Assembly (NCBI RefSeq): GCF_011753055.1
Contig: NZ_VWWJ01000016.1
Coordinates: 121,924 to 185,923 of the forward strand
Source of the DNA: Burkholderia sp. Ax-1719
Lineage (GTDB): Bacteria; Pseudomonadota; Gammaproteobacteria; Burkholderiales; Burkholderiaceae
Direction of reading: 5' to 3'
DNA: 64,000 nt
The notes below the pieces were generated by a model, which saw nothing but the letters and a program-made list of their open reading frames with translations, had not been told where the DNA came from and ran no database searches. Below are positions 17,525 through 26,755 of this stretch, one piece after another; within the stretch, counting starts at the first letter, position 1, and the number at the start of each line of letters is the position of its first letter. Both the position numbers and the translations under genes were made by a program.

Positions 17525-18835
17525 TCATGGCGTCTTGTTGGACTGCGCGGCCACGTTATAGCCATCGCTAAGAGTTTTCAGGAATGCAATAACATCGTCA
17601 ATATCGTGCTCGCTCCACACTGGTTTATCGCCCTTTTTGTAGGTTAGTGGCGCATCAGTAGTGTCCACGTTGACGCGCACACCTGGCGGGAGATCGTCGT
17701 ACTTAATCACGTTCCCAGCGCGGTCTCGCTGATACCACCTCTCTGGGTTCGTGTCCCGCTGCACGTAGAAACGTAGCGCGTCACGAAGCGTATGGAAGCG
17801 CCCGTTGTGGAAAAATACGTGGCGCGTTGCCGTGTTACGCAACGTCGGAGTTTTGAATAGGCCGCACATCGCCTTGTCGTCGGCTAAATCCTTTCGCAGT
17901 GGACCGCACAGCCCTTCGTCGTAGTAACTCGGATCGCGATTGACGCGCAGTTCGAGATTGCGCGGCACGCCAAGCGCCTCAAACTGGAAATCCGTGAACA
18001 GGGGATGTGCGCCGTTCACGCCTAGCTGATCAATATGGCAGGAGGCGCAATTGCCGCTTTTGGGATCGTCGAACAGCGTCTTCCCACGAAGCTCGCTCGC
18101 GCTCAGCTGTACCCTACCGTCGAGGTAATAGTCGAACTTGCTCGTGTACGGGTGGAAGTCTGAGTCCTCAAGTTCATAGCGCTCAATTGCCGTCATAGCC
18201 TCGCGCAAAGCCACGCCCGGTGAACCGAACACTGTTTCGCCAAAGACCTGCTTGAAGCGATCCGCGTACGGAGCACGCGCGAGCTTTGCGACCACCGAGG
18301 CGGCGTCTCGGTTGTCCATCTCATTAGGATTAAAAAGTGGAAACGTGGCTTGGTCACGCAAACGATTGAATCGTCCATCCCAGCCAAATCCACCTGAAGG
18401 CGAGTCATCCTGCTCCTCGATTTGCTCCGCAATGCTAGCCGCCCTCACATGAGTCCAAATTGGAGTGCGATCGAGTACATAGCGCAGGGTGGGCACCGCG
18501 CGCGTGCCCTGTGAGCGCAAATCAGGGCCACCGAATTGCGCTGCTAGGCCATTAGGGGGACCGTACGCTTGTGCGGGGTTGTGGCACGTCGCACACGACA
18601 TACGCCCTGAGGCGGAAAGCTTGGGATCGTAAAATATCAGCTTGCCGAGGGCCGCGATGTCACTGTAGTTCGGCTTCGCGGCGAGGTTGCTAGGGGCACC
18701 GTCTTGACCGTTGATCGGCTGGCCCTGCGCTGCGTTGAAATCCGACGTGCACATTACCGCCACCGCAGCAGCGGCGACAGTGAGCGCGACCCTGAAGGCG
18801 CGGTGCGCCGTCGTGGTGGCGGTAAGGACATTCAT
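17525..18835 (-). CDS. Di-haem cytochrome c peroxidase (CcpA/MauG family)
   Basis: A 436-residue periplasmic protein with an N-terminal signal peptide (hydrophobic stretch RVALTVAAAAVAVMC) and two c-type haem motifs, CATCH near residue 80 and CASCH near residue 264. Family signatures include LGKLIFYDPKLSASGRMSC, FNPNEM and FKTPTLRNTATRHVFFHNG. Members reduce hydrogen peroxide using cytochrome c or, in the MauG branch, oxidise a protein partner. It lies 3 bases downstream of the phosphoesterase lipoprotein gene, so the two are co-transcribed; this pairing suggests a joint role, but I cannot name it. Confidence 0.9.
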   Translation of the reverse strand: MNVLTATTTAHRAFRVALTVAAAAVAVMCTSDFNAAQGQPINGQDGAPSNLAAKPNYSDIAALGKLIFYDPKLSASGRMSCATCHNPAQAYGPPNGLAAQFGGPDLRSQGTRAVPTLRYVLDRTPIWTHVRAASIAEQIEEQDDSPSGGFGWDGRFNRLRDQATFPLFNPNEMDNRDAASVVAKLARAPYADRFKQVFGETVFGSPGVALREAMTAIERYELEDSDFHPYTSKFDYYLDGRVQLSASELRGKTLFDDPKSGNCASCHIDQLGVNGAHPLFTDFQFEALGVPRNLELRVNRDPSYYDEGLCGPLRKDLADDKAMCGLFKTPTLRNTATRHVFFHNGRFHTLRDALRFYVQRDTNPERWYQRDRAGNVIKYDDLPPGVRVNVDTTDAPLTYKKGDKPVWSEHDIDDVIAFLKTLSDGYNVAAQSNKTP

Positions 18836-18838
18836 GGC

Positions 18839-20143
18839 TTACAAGCTTGTGAAGATGTCTTTGCCGAACGGTACGAGGCCTGCTTGCCCTGCATATCCAA
18901 GGTGATCTAGACCGAAAATGTCCTCGATGCTCCTGAGCATCGAGTAGTGGTTATACGGGACGGTCGACACGGTACCCGGTTTGATGAACTTCGAGATCAT
19001 CACAGCACCCGTCTGGTCGCCACCGTAGTTTGATTTAGTCGTGGCAAATTGGGCCGTCTGATACGAAGACAGCGGGAATTGCGGAAAATTGTTAATCACA
19101 GAGCTTGTCGGATACGTACCCTGAGAAGCAACCTGCGGGAACGCGGCGAGGTTAGGACCGGGTTGCTGTCCGCAGCAGGTAGCACCGGCGTATGTCAGCA
19201 TCACTGTAGGCGGGTTCGTGGTCGTATCGAAGCTCTCACTCGCATAACTGCTTTCGTCGAAGTTAATGATAAGCATACCGTCTTGCTGAAACGCGGGAGA
19301 CGAGGTAATTATCGGCACCCATTTCTCCAGGAAAGCGTTTGCGCTCGTTAGGCCACCAGGCTGACCATTTACACAAGGCGCATCATGTCCATCGTCACAG
19401 GTGTTCGGTGTTATGAAATTAAAATTTGCAGTCGTACTAACTGACTGGAGATCGCTTTGCAGTTTATCGAGGTTGACTACGTTCGTCTGACAATCAGGGG
19501 AGTCAATGATCGAGTGGAAATATACGAAGGGGTCGTGGCGGCTCGCATACTGGTCGCCAAGAGGAACGGCCGCACTGGGGGCCTCTTGCTTGTCCGTGAG
19601 GTCAGTCGTGTTCAGCGTCGGGTGGCCACAAGTCGCCGCCTCACGTGACGGGTCGTTGCCCATATCCTCCTCGTATCCTTTCCACGTGAACCCGGCCGCC
19701 TTCAGTTGATCAGGCAAAGTCTTGATGCTCGCAGGGAATACGCAACCCGTGCCGATAGCTTGACCGTCTGGGGTCATGCCCGTCAGTTTGTAGTCGTCGT
19801 AAGTAAAGCAGTCGTTATCCGTCTCGAGGGTTGGCGCCTGCCCACTGATCATCGAGATGTAGTTGTCCAAGCTGACATGGCCTGTGCCGTAGTAGTTCTG
19901 CACCAAAGCACCCTGAGCGGCGAGTGTCTGTGAGAGATACGGAGCCTTGGAAGCAGTTCCAAACGTCGTTGCGTAGTTTTCGTTCTCGAGCGTAATTATA
20001 AAAACGTGACGTATTTGCTGCATTGTCCCCGCAGTTGTCGAGTTATTGCTCGAGCCACACGCTGCGACAATAAATGCGCCGCATATCGACGCGATCAGGA
20101 AAATCAATAACGACCACGTTCTGCTTGAAAATCGAAGGAACAT
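18839..20143 (-). CDS. Secreted phosphoesterase (phospholipase C/acid phosphatase family), lipoprotein
   Basis: A 434-residue protein of the phosphoesterase family (PF04185 type: phospholipase C and acid phosphatases). The N-terminus has a hydrophobic stretch ending FIVAACGSS, a lipobox whose cysteine is about residue 29, so it is probably a lipid-anchored periplasmic or surface protein. The catalytic-type start HVFIITLENENYATTF (Glu-Asn metal site), the YYGTGHVSLDNYISMISGQ motif and the metal-binding IINFDESSY and YNHYSMLRSIED segments are conserved. It precedes and is tightly linked to the cytochrome c peroxidase gene. The substrate could be a phospholipid or phosphomonoester. Confidence 0.88.
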   Translation of the reverse strand: MFLRFSSRTWSLLIFLIASICGAFIVAACGSSNNSTTAGTMQQIRHVFIITLENENYATTFGTASKAPYLSQTLAAQGALVQNYYGTGHVSLDNYISMISGQAPTLETDNDCFTYDDYKLTGMTPDGQAIGTGCVFPASIKTLPDQLKAAGFTWKGYEEDMGNDPSREAATCGHPTLNTTDLTDKQEAPSAAVPLGDQYASRHDPFVYFHSIIDSPDCQTNVVNLDKLQSDLQSVSTTANFNFITPNTCDDGHDAPCVNGQPGGLTSANAFLEKWVPIITSSPAFQQDGMLIINFDESSYASESFDTTTNPPTVMLTYAGATCCGQQPGPNLAAFPQVASQGTYPTSSVINNFPQFPLSSYQTAQFATTKSNYGGDQTGAVMISKFIKPGTVSTVPYNHYSMLRSIEDIFGLDHLGYAGQAGLVPFGKDIFTSL

Positions 20144-20422
20144 GATACTCCTCAGTATTGTCAGTTTAATTTTTTTATGACCTGCTCTAGACGGAAGATT
20201 GAATTGCCGCCTCGGCTGCCAATGAGTCGAGGAAGAATAGTTAGGCCCCGTTTCGACAATATGACGAGTTATATAGAAAAACGAGCGTTATTTATAATAA
20301 AACGACTACTCTCTCCTTCTGAGATACGAATCGACTTCTCTAGTTCGAATAAAAACCTAACGTTCGCGCATTAATGCGGGCACTGAACCAATGAATCCGG
20401 ACAATATGAGCGGCCGACAGGG
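20144..20422. other. AT-rich upstream region of the phosphoesterase operon
   Basis: The stretch 20160-20370 is notably AT-rich (TTATTTATAATAAAACG near 20290) compared with its neighbours and probably contains the minus-strand promoter of the phosphoesterase/peroxidase operon. No gene is seen. Confidence 0.35.
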
Positions 20423-20608
20423 TTGCCGGTAGCAGTGACTCAAGAGAAACGCACGGTCGAGAACACGGCCGCACTGCTCATTCAGTTGCAGCCTGAAGAA
20501 CATCCGTTCTTCGGACACGTCTTCGTGTTTCGCGACAACCGCGATGACCTGCTCAAAGTGCCGTGGTGGCGCGGACATGGCATGTGCATGCCGATGAAGA
20601 GACTCTAG
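20423..20608 (+). pseudogene. IS66 TnpB-like remnant
   Basis: The plus-strand reading HPFFGHVFVFRDNRDDLLKV, PWWRGHGMCMPMKRL is recognisable as the core of IS66 TnpB (GHVFVFRGRRGDLVKVLWWDGxGMCLxxKRLE). It is cut by a stop at 20608 and lacks the N-terminal MI(R/G)xPxGVRVxLA part. The sequence from 20609 to 20886 is open in that frame but shows no TnpB similarity. This is a decayed insertion element. Confidence 0.6.
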
Positions 20609-20886
20609 AGCGGGAGACGCGAAAGGCCAATACGAAGCAGGATCTGATTCTCCGTTGCCGGGAAGTCAGTCGAGGCCCGTGGAGTTCTGGCGAAAGACAC
20701 GCCTGCTCTAGTCGCGTCATATTTGGTATCCAGCTAGTCCGCCGCGACGTAGGCAGCGGCCGCGCCATGATCGAGGCGGCCGAACCGAAAGGCAACCCGT
20801 GCACAGCGACGGTCGGGGAGACCAGACAAGCCGTGCCGCGCTACTTGCCCGTAGTCAAAGGCAGCAGACCGCCGGTGAGCCGACAA

Positions 20887-21624
20887 CTAAAACAATGAGC
20901 GATAGAGCTGGACCACGTCGTCGCTGCTCATTTTCTGCCCGGCCTCCTGTCGCTGCTGGAGAGCCATATCTCGCTTGCGAGGGGCGTCAGTCTTGCTCGC
21001 GGTCGACAACGCATGCCGAAGTGCATCGGCGGTGAGATTAGTACAATATGCAGGGGTGCCTGGCTGCTGTCGCCATGATTCCGCGAGACTGCCTGCATCA
21101 ACTCCGTCAAACCCAGCGTCATTCACAAGCTGCTTCACCTTGCGCTTGGCGTCGGCATTGTCGCCAGCGACTGGAAGAGCAATACGACCTGGTTCTCCTT
21201 CTGTGCGCCCTTTCTCCGCGAGACTCGGACCCATGATGCTGTTGAACGCCTTCACTACCGGGCGTCCAAGCTGCGTCGCGACCCACTCGCTTTCCGCCAT
21301 TCCGGCTTCGATGGCCGCAACTGGCTCGTCACGCAGTCCCGGAAAATAGTTACCTGTGTCGACGACCGGCACGTGGGCCGGGAGCCTTGCAAAGAGGTCT
21401 TTCGGAAGCTGAGGGATACTACCTTCAGGGATCGACACCACAACAACATCAACGCCGTTCAGTGCGTCCTGGACAGTAACGGCGGTTACGCCTATCCCTT
21501 CGCTCTTTTCCTTGATGCTGCCCGGCCCCCGCGAATTTGCGAGAAAGACCACGTGCCCAGCCTGCCGAAATTTGCGCGCCAGTGTAAAGCCGATGTTTCC
21601 CGCGCCGATAATGCCAATTTTCAT
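20887..21624 (-). CDS. NADP oxidoreductase, F420-dependent-type (NpdG-like)
   Basis: A 245-residue Rossmann-fold protein of the 'NADP oxidoreductase coenzyme F420-dependent' family: GIIGAGNIGFTLARKFRQAG at the N-terminus, SRGPGSIKEK as the phosphate-binding loop, then VVVVSIPEGSIPQLP and VVKAFNSIMGPSLAE. In proteobacteria these proteins usually act with NADP(H) without F420, and most substrates are unknown. It lies 37 bases after the aldo/keto reductase gene and is probably under the same HxlR control. Mycofactocin systems also recycle redox cofactors, but nothing links the two here. Confidence 0.85.
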   Translation of the reverse strand: MKIGIIGAGNIGFTLARKFRQAGHVVFLANSRGPGSIKEKSEGIGVTAVTVQDALNGVDVVVVSIPEGSIPQLPKDLFARLPAHVPVVDTGNYFPGLRDEPVAAIEAGMAESEWVATQLGRPVVKAFNSIMGPSLAEKGRTEGEPGRIALPVAGDNADAKRKVKQLVNDAGFDGVDAGSLAESWRQQPGTPAYCTNLTADALRHALSTASKTDAPRKRDMALQQRQEAGQKMSSDDVVQLYRSLF

Positions 21625-21661
21625 GCTTGATTCCTTCCTCGTGGGCTCATGAATCGCTGGT

Positions 21662-22699
21662 CTAGGCCTTGTGAGGCGGATTCAAAGGCACAGCCGGATC
21701 GATCAGACGCTGTTGGCGCAGATCGTCCCACAAGACCTGAGGGATAAGCGTAGCCGCAGCGGAGAAATTCCCTTCCATCTCTTCAGCAGTCTGGCCACCC
21801 GGAATAACGCTGAGAACGGCCGGATGCAGCAACGGGAACTGCAATGCAGCGTCGACGAGGCGAACTCCGTGCGCTTCGACTACCGCTTTCAACTTTCCGG
21901 CTTTTTCCAGTATCCAGTCAGGTGCGGGTTGGTAATTCCATTTCGCGCCGGGAAAAGGGCCTCTTGCAAGAATGCCCGAATTATACGGGCCACCAATGAC
22001 AACCCCGACCCCACGGTCTGTGCAGGAATTCATGAACGGCAGGCTGTCCTGCTCCAGCAACGTATAGCGGCCAGCCAGAAGGAATATGTCGAAGTCCCCG
22101 TTGTCCAGGAGCTATTGAGCGGCCTTCCAGTCGTTGATGCCGGCTCCGAAGGCCCGAATTGCACCCTCTTCCCGAAGCTTGAGGAGCGCCTTGTAACCGC
22201 CGGACATGAATTCGTCGAATCGAGCCTGCAGAGCTTCTTGAGAACCGTGATTGGGCAGATCGAGGTCATGGGCGTAAACGACATCGATTCGATCGAGACC
22301 AAGACGCTCCAGCGATGTTTCCAAGCTGCGCATCACGCCTTCATAGCTGTAATCGTAAGCCTCTTGTCGAGAGGGAATGTCTACCCAGATACCCCCATCA
22401 GAGCCATGCCCCCGTGGCACCGCCTTGAGCAAATGGCCAACTTTGGTCGAAATGGTATAGCTGTCGCGGGGTTTCCCCCGAAGGAATGGATTGAGGCGCG
22501 TTTCGGAGAGACCATGGCCATATAGCGGCGCGGTATCGAAATGGCGGATGCCACCATTCCACGCAAGATCAAGAACGGTCCTTGCTTCTTCTTCCGAAAC
22601 GGATCGAAACAGGTTACCGATCGCCGCAGCGCCGAATCCGAGTTCGGTAAAACTCAATCCACCGTCACCGTGGCGGTCCCAATGTCTCATAGCCAACAT
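21662..22699 (-). pseudogene. Aldo/keto reductase interrupted by an in-frame amber codon
   Basis: An aldo/keto reductase of the L-fucose/pyridoxal dehydrogenase type. The first part (22699 to 22115) holds LGFGAAAIGNLF, HFDTAPLYGHGLSE (catalytic Asp and Tyr), the STKVGH lysine and VVYAHDLD. It stops after NDWKAAQ at a TAG (22114..22112). The same frame continues without further stops as LLDNGDFDIFLLAGRYTLLE to the normal end (PGGQTAEEMEGNFSAAATL, 21662). Total length would be 345 residues, normal for the family, so a single C-to-T change (CAG to TAG) explains it. Either a recent pseudogene, a suppressed stop, or a sequencing error. Confidence 0.85.
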
Positions 22700-22789
22700 C
22701 TGCGCTTTTCCAGTCCAAGGTAATGACCTCGCTGGATTATGCGACTATCATGATGTTCCGCAAGAACGCAGACGGATAGGACTGGTCAC

Positions 22790-23173
22790 ATGGATATGAC
22801 TACCGGGGAACCCATCGTGCTCAAGGACACGCGCAATATCGGCCAGGTGCTCGCCCGCGTCGGGGACAAGTGGACCATGATGGTGATCTATATCCTGCAG
22901 CGCGGCCCGCTGCATTTCAGTGCCATCAAGCGAAGTATCGACGGCATTTCCCAGCAGATGCTGACAAGAACATTGCGCATGTTGGAGAGGGACGGAATTG
23001 TGAGCCGAACCACCCTGCCGCTTAGGCCGCCGCAAGTTCAGTATGCACTCACCCCTCTAGGACAGTCGCTGAGTGCGCCCGTTCTCACGCTCTGCAAATG
23101 GGCCTGCGACAACATCGACCGTATCAATGAGGCCCAGTCTTTGTTTGATGACCGCGCGGGGCATGTCGCGTGA
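22790..23173 (+). CDS. HxlR-family transcriptional regulator
   Basis: A 127-residue HxlR-type winged-helix protein: VGDKWTMMVIYILQRGPLHF, then ISQQMLTRTLRMLERDGIV and VQYALTPLGQSL are the classical family segments. Some HxlR proteins sense aldehydes or electrophiles through an N-terminal cysteine; none is present at the N-terminus here, the only cysteine being in LCKWACDN (two). It is divergent, 90 bases apart, from the aldo/keto reductase gene and likely controls it and the NADP oxidoreductase. Confidence 0.9.
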   Translation: MDMTTGEPIVLKDTRNIGQVLARVGDKWTMMVIYILQRGPLHFSAIKRSIDGISQQMLTRTLRMLERDGIVSRTTLPLRPPQVQYALTPLGQSLSAPVLTLCKWACDNIDRINEAQSLFDDRAGHVA

Positions 23174-23415
23174 TTCGTAAACCTGCTGAGCAACTAGCAG
23201 CTCGAACCGTTGTCTTCTCGAGCTGGTGGGGGTTTTCAAGTCGCCCCTACGGGACGTGACCTGATATGTGGAAGGCGCGGGCCCCAACGAATGGACCCCC
23301 GCGAAGCCGGGAATAACCTGCGGCCGAAGTCGAATCAGCCGAGTGGCTAGCATCGACCCCGAGTGCATCTGGCGTTCAATTTTGGTTGAGGGACTTGACC
23401 CGCTCGCCATTGGTT

Positions 23416-24762
23416 CTAGTCGCAGTTCACGTGCGCGTGATAGAGCGCTTCGCCAATCCTTGTCACCAAACCCACCACCAAGGCATTGCCCATCAGCATC
23501 GCCCGGGTCACGTCAGAGGCTCCGGCACGGTCCGTGAAGCCGCGCGGGAACCCGTTCAGCTCCTCCAACTCCTCAGGAGTCAGTCGGCGAACAAGGCCGG
23601 AAGCCTCCCTGACAGCATGCTTCGTTCTGGACGCGGTAGAGCCACCTTCCGATGTAATGATGGTGCGTGACGGGCGATCCAGAGGGTCAGGGAACGCCAT
23701 TGCACCTTCCGCATACTCATACGCAAAGCCGTCCTTCTCGCGCGGCACCCGCTTCGCCGCTTTCGCAGCCAACCACCTCGCCTCCTCTGCCTTGCGCACG
23801 TAGAACGCCGTCGGCACCGGTCCCGTCTTGCGCACAACGTCTCCAAGCGTTAGCAGACCGACAGAACCTGTAAAGGCACTGAAGTCGTCGATGACGGTTC
23901 CCTTAGAAGCACCTGTCCATACTTTGCCGGCAACCACAATTCCACTGTTTGCAAATCGGCTCTTGCCGTTCGAGAGCGACCGATATGCGAGCTGCTCGTC
24001 GAAAGGCTCATTGTGCAAGGTCAAAGCTGGCGCCGACGCATCAAGCTCATTCACCAATGCTGCGGGGAACGCGCGGCTCAGAATCGATTGCTTAAACCAT
24101 GTCACACCACCCTCACTAACGTCACTCGCAACACGCTCGGCGACGCCAGTGGTCGCGTGGTATGCGACGATGAACACGCGCCGGCGGCGTTGCGGAAAGC
24201 CGTAGTCGGCAGCGTTGACCACACGCCACTCGACCGCATAGCCCATGCCGTAGAGCGTAGACAACACCATCGCGAAATCACGACCACGGCATACAGCGGG
24301 AGACGAGATTAGACGGTCAACGTTTTCCAGGATGAGGTACTTCACTGGCTCTCCGTCTGCGATTCGCTGCCTCAGCAGTTCCGCAATCGACCACCAGAGC
24401 ACACCCTTCTTGCCTTCAATGCCCTGTGACTGCGAGAGCGGTTTGGCTACAGAGTAGTCTTGGCAAGGGAAACCTCCGACTACGACGTCGGGGCGCGCCT
24501 CGCGAATCGCGGTGCGTCCCGCTTCTGATTTCAATACCTCAGCGATGTCCTCATTTAAGTGAACGTCCCTTTGCCAGCGTGCACGATAGATTTCACTTGC
24601 AAGCTGTGTTTTGCGGGCGGGTTCCCACTGGTTGCTAAGTACAACTTCGAAAGGATTGCCCTGCACTTGCTCAAGGCCGAGCCGGAATCCACCGACACCG
24701 GCAAAAAGCTCAACTACGCGAAGCGTGTTTTGAATCTGGTACGACGTGTTGCCTGCTGCCAC
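23416..24762 (-). CDS. DNA (cytosine-5-)-methyltransferase
   Basis: A 448-residue m5C DNA methyltransferase. Motif I is VVELFAGVGGFRLGL (residues 16-30), motif IV with the catalytic cysteine is GGFPCQDYSVA (about 97-107), motif VI is LILENVDRLI, motif VIII is PQRRRRVFIV, and the C-terminal motifs include ELEELNGFPRGFT and a late MLMGNALVVG. The target-recognition region lies between about residues 215 and 370; its specificity is not readable. No restriction endonuclease gene is adjacent unless the unknown gene at 25225-25875 is one, so it may be an orphan. Upstream 460 bases separate it from the divergent unknown gene. Confidence 0.93.
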   Translation of the reverse strand: MAAGNTSYQIQNTLRVVELFAGVGGFRLGLEQVQGNPFEVVLSNQWEPARKTQLASEIYRARWQRDVHLNEDIAEVLKSEAGRTAIREARPDVVVGGFPCQDYSVAKPLSQSQGIEGKKGVLWWSIAELLRQRIADGEPVKYLILENVDRLISSPAVCRGRDFAMVLSTLYGMGYAVEWRVVNAADYGFPQRRRRVFIVAYHATTGVAERVASDVSEGGVTWFKQSILSRAFPAALVNELDASAPALTLHNEPFDEQLAYRSLSNGKSRFANSGIVVAGKVWTGASKGTVIDDFSAFTGSVGLLTLGDVVRKTGPVPTAFYVRKAEEARWLAAKAAKRVPREKDGFAYEYAEGAMAFPDPLDRPSRTIITSEGGSTASRTKHAVREASGLVRRLTPEELEELNGFPRGFTDRAGASDVTRAMLMGNALVVGLVTRIGEALYHAHVNCD

Positions 24763-25224
24763 CGTGGTTCTCCAAGGAAGGACGATGGGCAGTCAAGGCA
24801 CAAGTGTTTATATTTTTTTCTCCCGTGAAGATTTAGATAGCAAGCAAAAGCATTCACGGGCAGGCGCGACAGGTTATGCCTCCTAGATGCATCCGAATAT
24901 GCGCCGGCGACGAAGACCTACGAGTCAGCGAGCGCTGACAGGGAAATGGCCGCATCGCCCTGCGAATTCGACCGATAACTGGGCAATTGGAGACACCTGA
25001 AAATCCGCAAATGCGGTTGCGAGGCTGAGTAAGCGCATCGGCGCAGCCGTTGTCGCGAGCTAAAAATTTAGATGCGAATGTGACTTCAGCGCGGTCGCTA
25101 TATGCGAAGTGGTGTTCGGGATTTGAAGCTCCATCCGAACCGCCACGTGAGGGCATCAGGATGCCCAATAGAACGACCTATCCCCAACCGATGGTTGGCA
25201 GCGGACCCAAAGGAACTCATTGAA
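24763..25224. other. Divergent intergenic region
   Basis: 460 bases between the methyltransferase and the unknown gene on the opposite strand; it contains an AT-rich patch near 24805-24850 that could be the methyltransferase promoter. No coding frame with family similarity. Confidence 0.35.
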
Positions 25225-25875
25225 ATGCAGGATTTCGACTACACCCTGGTAACACTCGGCGGTCTCCATCTGCCTCGCGAACTCGAACTGGACAAGCGCC
25301 TTGCTGGCAAGGTTAAGCGAGACGTCCCCATCCTCACGTGCCCGCTGGAAACCGCAGACTTGGCAGCCATCCAGAGTCGAAGAGTCGGCAGCTGTTTCGG
25401 TTATGGCAGCATGCAGATGGGTGACGCACGCCTCCTAACTTTTCGACTTCAGCTCGGGGGCGTACAGATTTATTGGCTTGCTGACCTGACCGACGCTGAT
25501 GTCTGGACAGCAATGGACCAATGGCAGAAGCAGCAGTTCGTGCCCTATGTGTTTGAGGTGGACAACGGCAGCCGCGAACGTCTCGCAGCGTTCGGCAAAG
25601 CTGAAATCGGCCCGAAAGCGCCGATCATCGGTCAGTTCCGCAATCAAATATCCGCTGATGCCCCTGCCGGAATGTGGGACAGCCTGGCAGGCGCCGCGGC
25701 CAGCGGCCTGGTGCATCTGCAGGCCAGCACCGACATCCGAGGCATCCCGCTGGAGCGCGTTCTCGTCAATGTGCTTGTTACGAAGCGATACGAGGCACTT
25801 GTTCAGGGGAAAACATTCACACGGAAGCCGACAGGGGCAACTGCTGGCAGTGCTGGCGCAAATAACATCCACTGA
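25225..25875 (+). CDS. Hypothetical protein beside the DNA methyltransferase
   Basis: A 216-residue soluble protein I do not recognise. The ATG at 25225 follows AAGGA by about 10 bases; 41 further residues could be read upstream from 25102 but look non-coding. Visible features: an N-terminal FDYTLVTLGG, an internal VGSCFGYGSMQMGDARLLTF, an amphipathic YWLADLTDADVWTAMDQWQKQ and an alanine/glycine-rich tail ending in a basic segment (TRKPTGATAGSAG). No signal peptide or membrane helix. It ends 45 bases before a good terminator, so it is a single-gene unit. Divergent orientation to the methyltransferase makes a functional link possible but unproven. Confidence 0.65.
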   Translation: MQDFDYTLVTLGGLHLPRELELDKRLAGKVKRDVPILTCPLETADLAAIQSRRVGSCFGYGSMQMGDARLLTFRLQLGGVQIYWLADLTDADVWTAMDQWQKQQFVPYVFEVDNGSRERLAAFGKAEIGPKAPIIGQFRNQISADAPAGMWDSLAGAAASGLVHLQASTDIRGIPLERVLVNVLVTKRYEALVQGKTFTRKPTGATAGSAGANNIH

Positions 25876-25920
25876 TTGTGGCCGCCATCTAGGACCGCCC
25901 CGCCCGAACTGATTTCCAAG

Positions 25921-25949
25921 GCACGCCCCGTAGGGTCGTGCTTTTTTTT
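25921..25949 (+). terminator. Intrinsic terminator
   Basis: GCACG (25921-25925) with CCC pairs with GGG and CGTGC (25937-25941), one internal mismatch, followed by eight T residues (25942-25949). It terminates the unknown gene ending at 25875. Confidence 0.75.
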
Positions 25950-26755
25950 CGAGGTCCACAGCTCGCCGTACGCTCGGAAACGCCAACGCGACGATTTAGT
26001 TCCCCTCTTCATAAATTCCCGCCCCTGACCGTACAAAATGCGCCGCGCGATTGCGACGGGGCGAAAGTATCCGAAATGGCCCCAACAATCCGGGTGCCAG
26101 TTTTCGCGAATGTGCTCTGAAAATAAACCTGCCAGCACCGGTCGATTGACAGAAAGCTGAACACTGAGCCGTTGATTCGCTCGGCCTGCTTAAAGAATCC
26201 GTGAAGCACTAGAAACGTCGCGAGTTGTTAGGCCCTCCTGTTGGCCCCACTATTGATTTCCTTTTCAAGGTTAAGGTTGCTCGCATCACCTTCGTTAAGT
26301 TCGTCAACCCAAGCCCCATAGCCATCTCGCGCTCCGCACGGCCCGCAGCAGCGACGAAGTCATCTATAAGCTTGATGCGGCGCTCAACTTACCCGTCAAG
26401 TTTGTCCATAACCAAGTGGTTGTGGCCCGTCTTCAAGTCGCGCACCACGCAAGCTGAATCATGAACCTGACAGCACTGCGAAGGCCGGCCCAAGTAGTGC
26501 GAATTTCAACATTGCGTTGAAGTGGAAGCTGCGCGTATGCTTCAGCTTTTGGGGGTGCTCTAGCTGTAAGCGACTGATTCGAAATGCGTAAAAGCATGCC
26601 CCTTAAGGAACACCCTTGGAGTGGCGACTGAGGCATCGACATGCTCCGCCTCGGGCATTCATTCACCTCAGTTGCGACCGAACGGGGCTTGGGGCCGCAA
26701 AGCGCAAAGCCTCCGGGAGGCTATCATCAAAGCCAGTTTTATCTTCAATCTGACA
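25950..26755. other. Intergenic, no gene recognised
   Basis: About 800 bases with only short frames of no similarity. A GCCTCC-G-GGAGGC hairpin at 26709-26721 sits 35 bases before the YheO-type regulator start and could affect its translation. No clear Shine-Dalgarno precedes that start. Confidence 0.4.

Noticed and set aside
21671..22525. 284-codon plus-strand open frame across the broken aldo/keto reductase
   Set aside because: Shadow of the reductase; the minus-strand frame shows family motifs on both sides of the amber codon.
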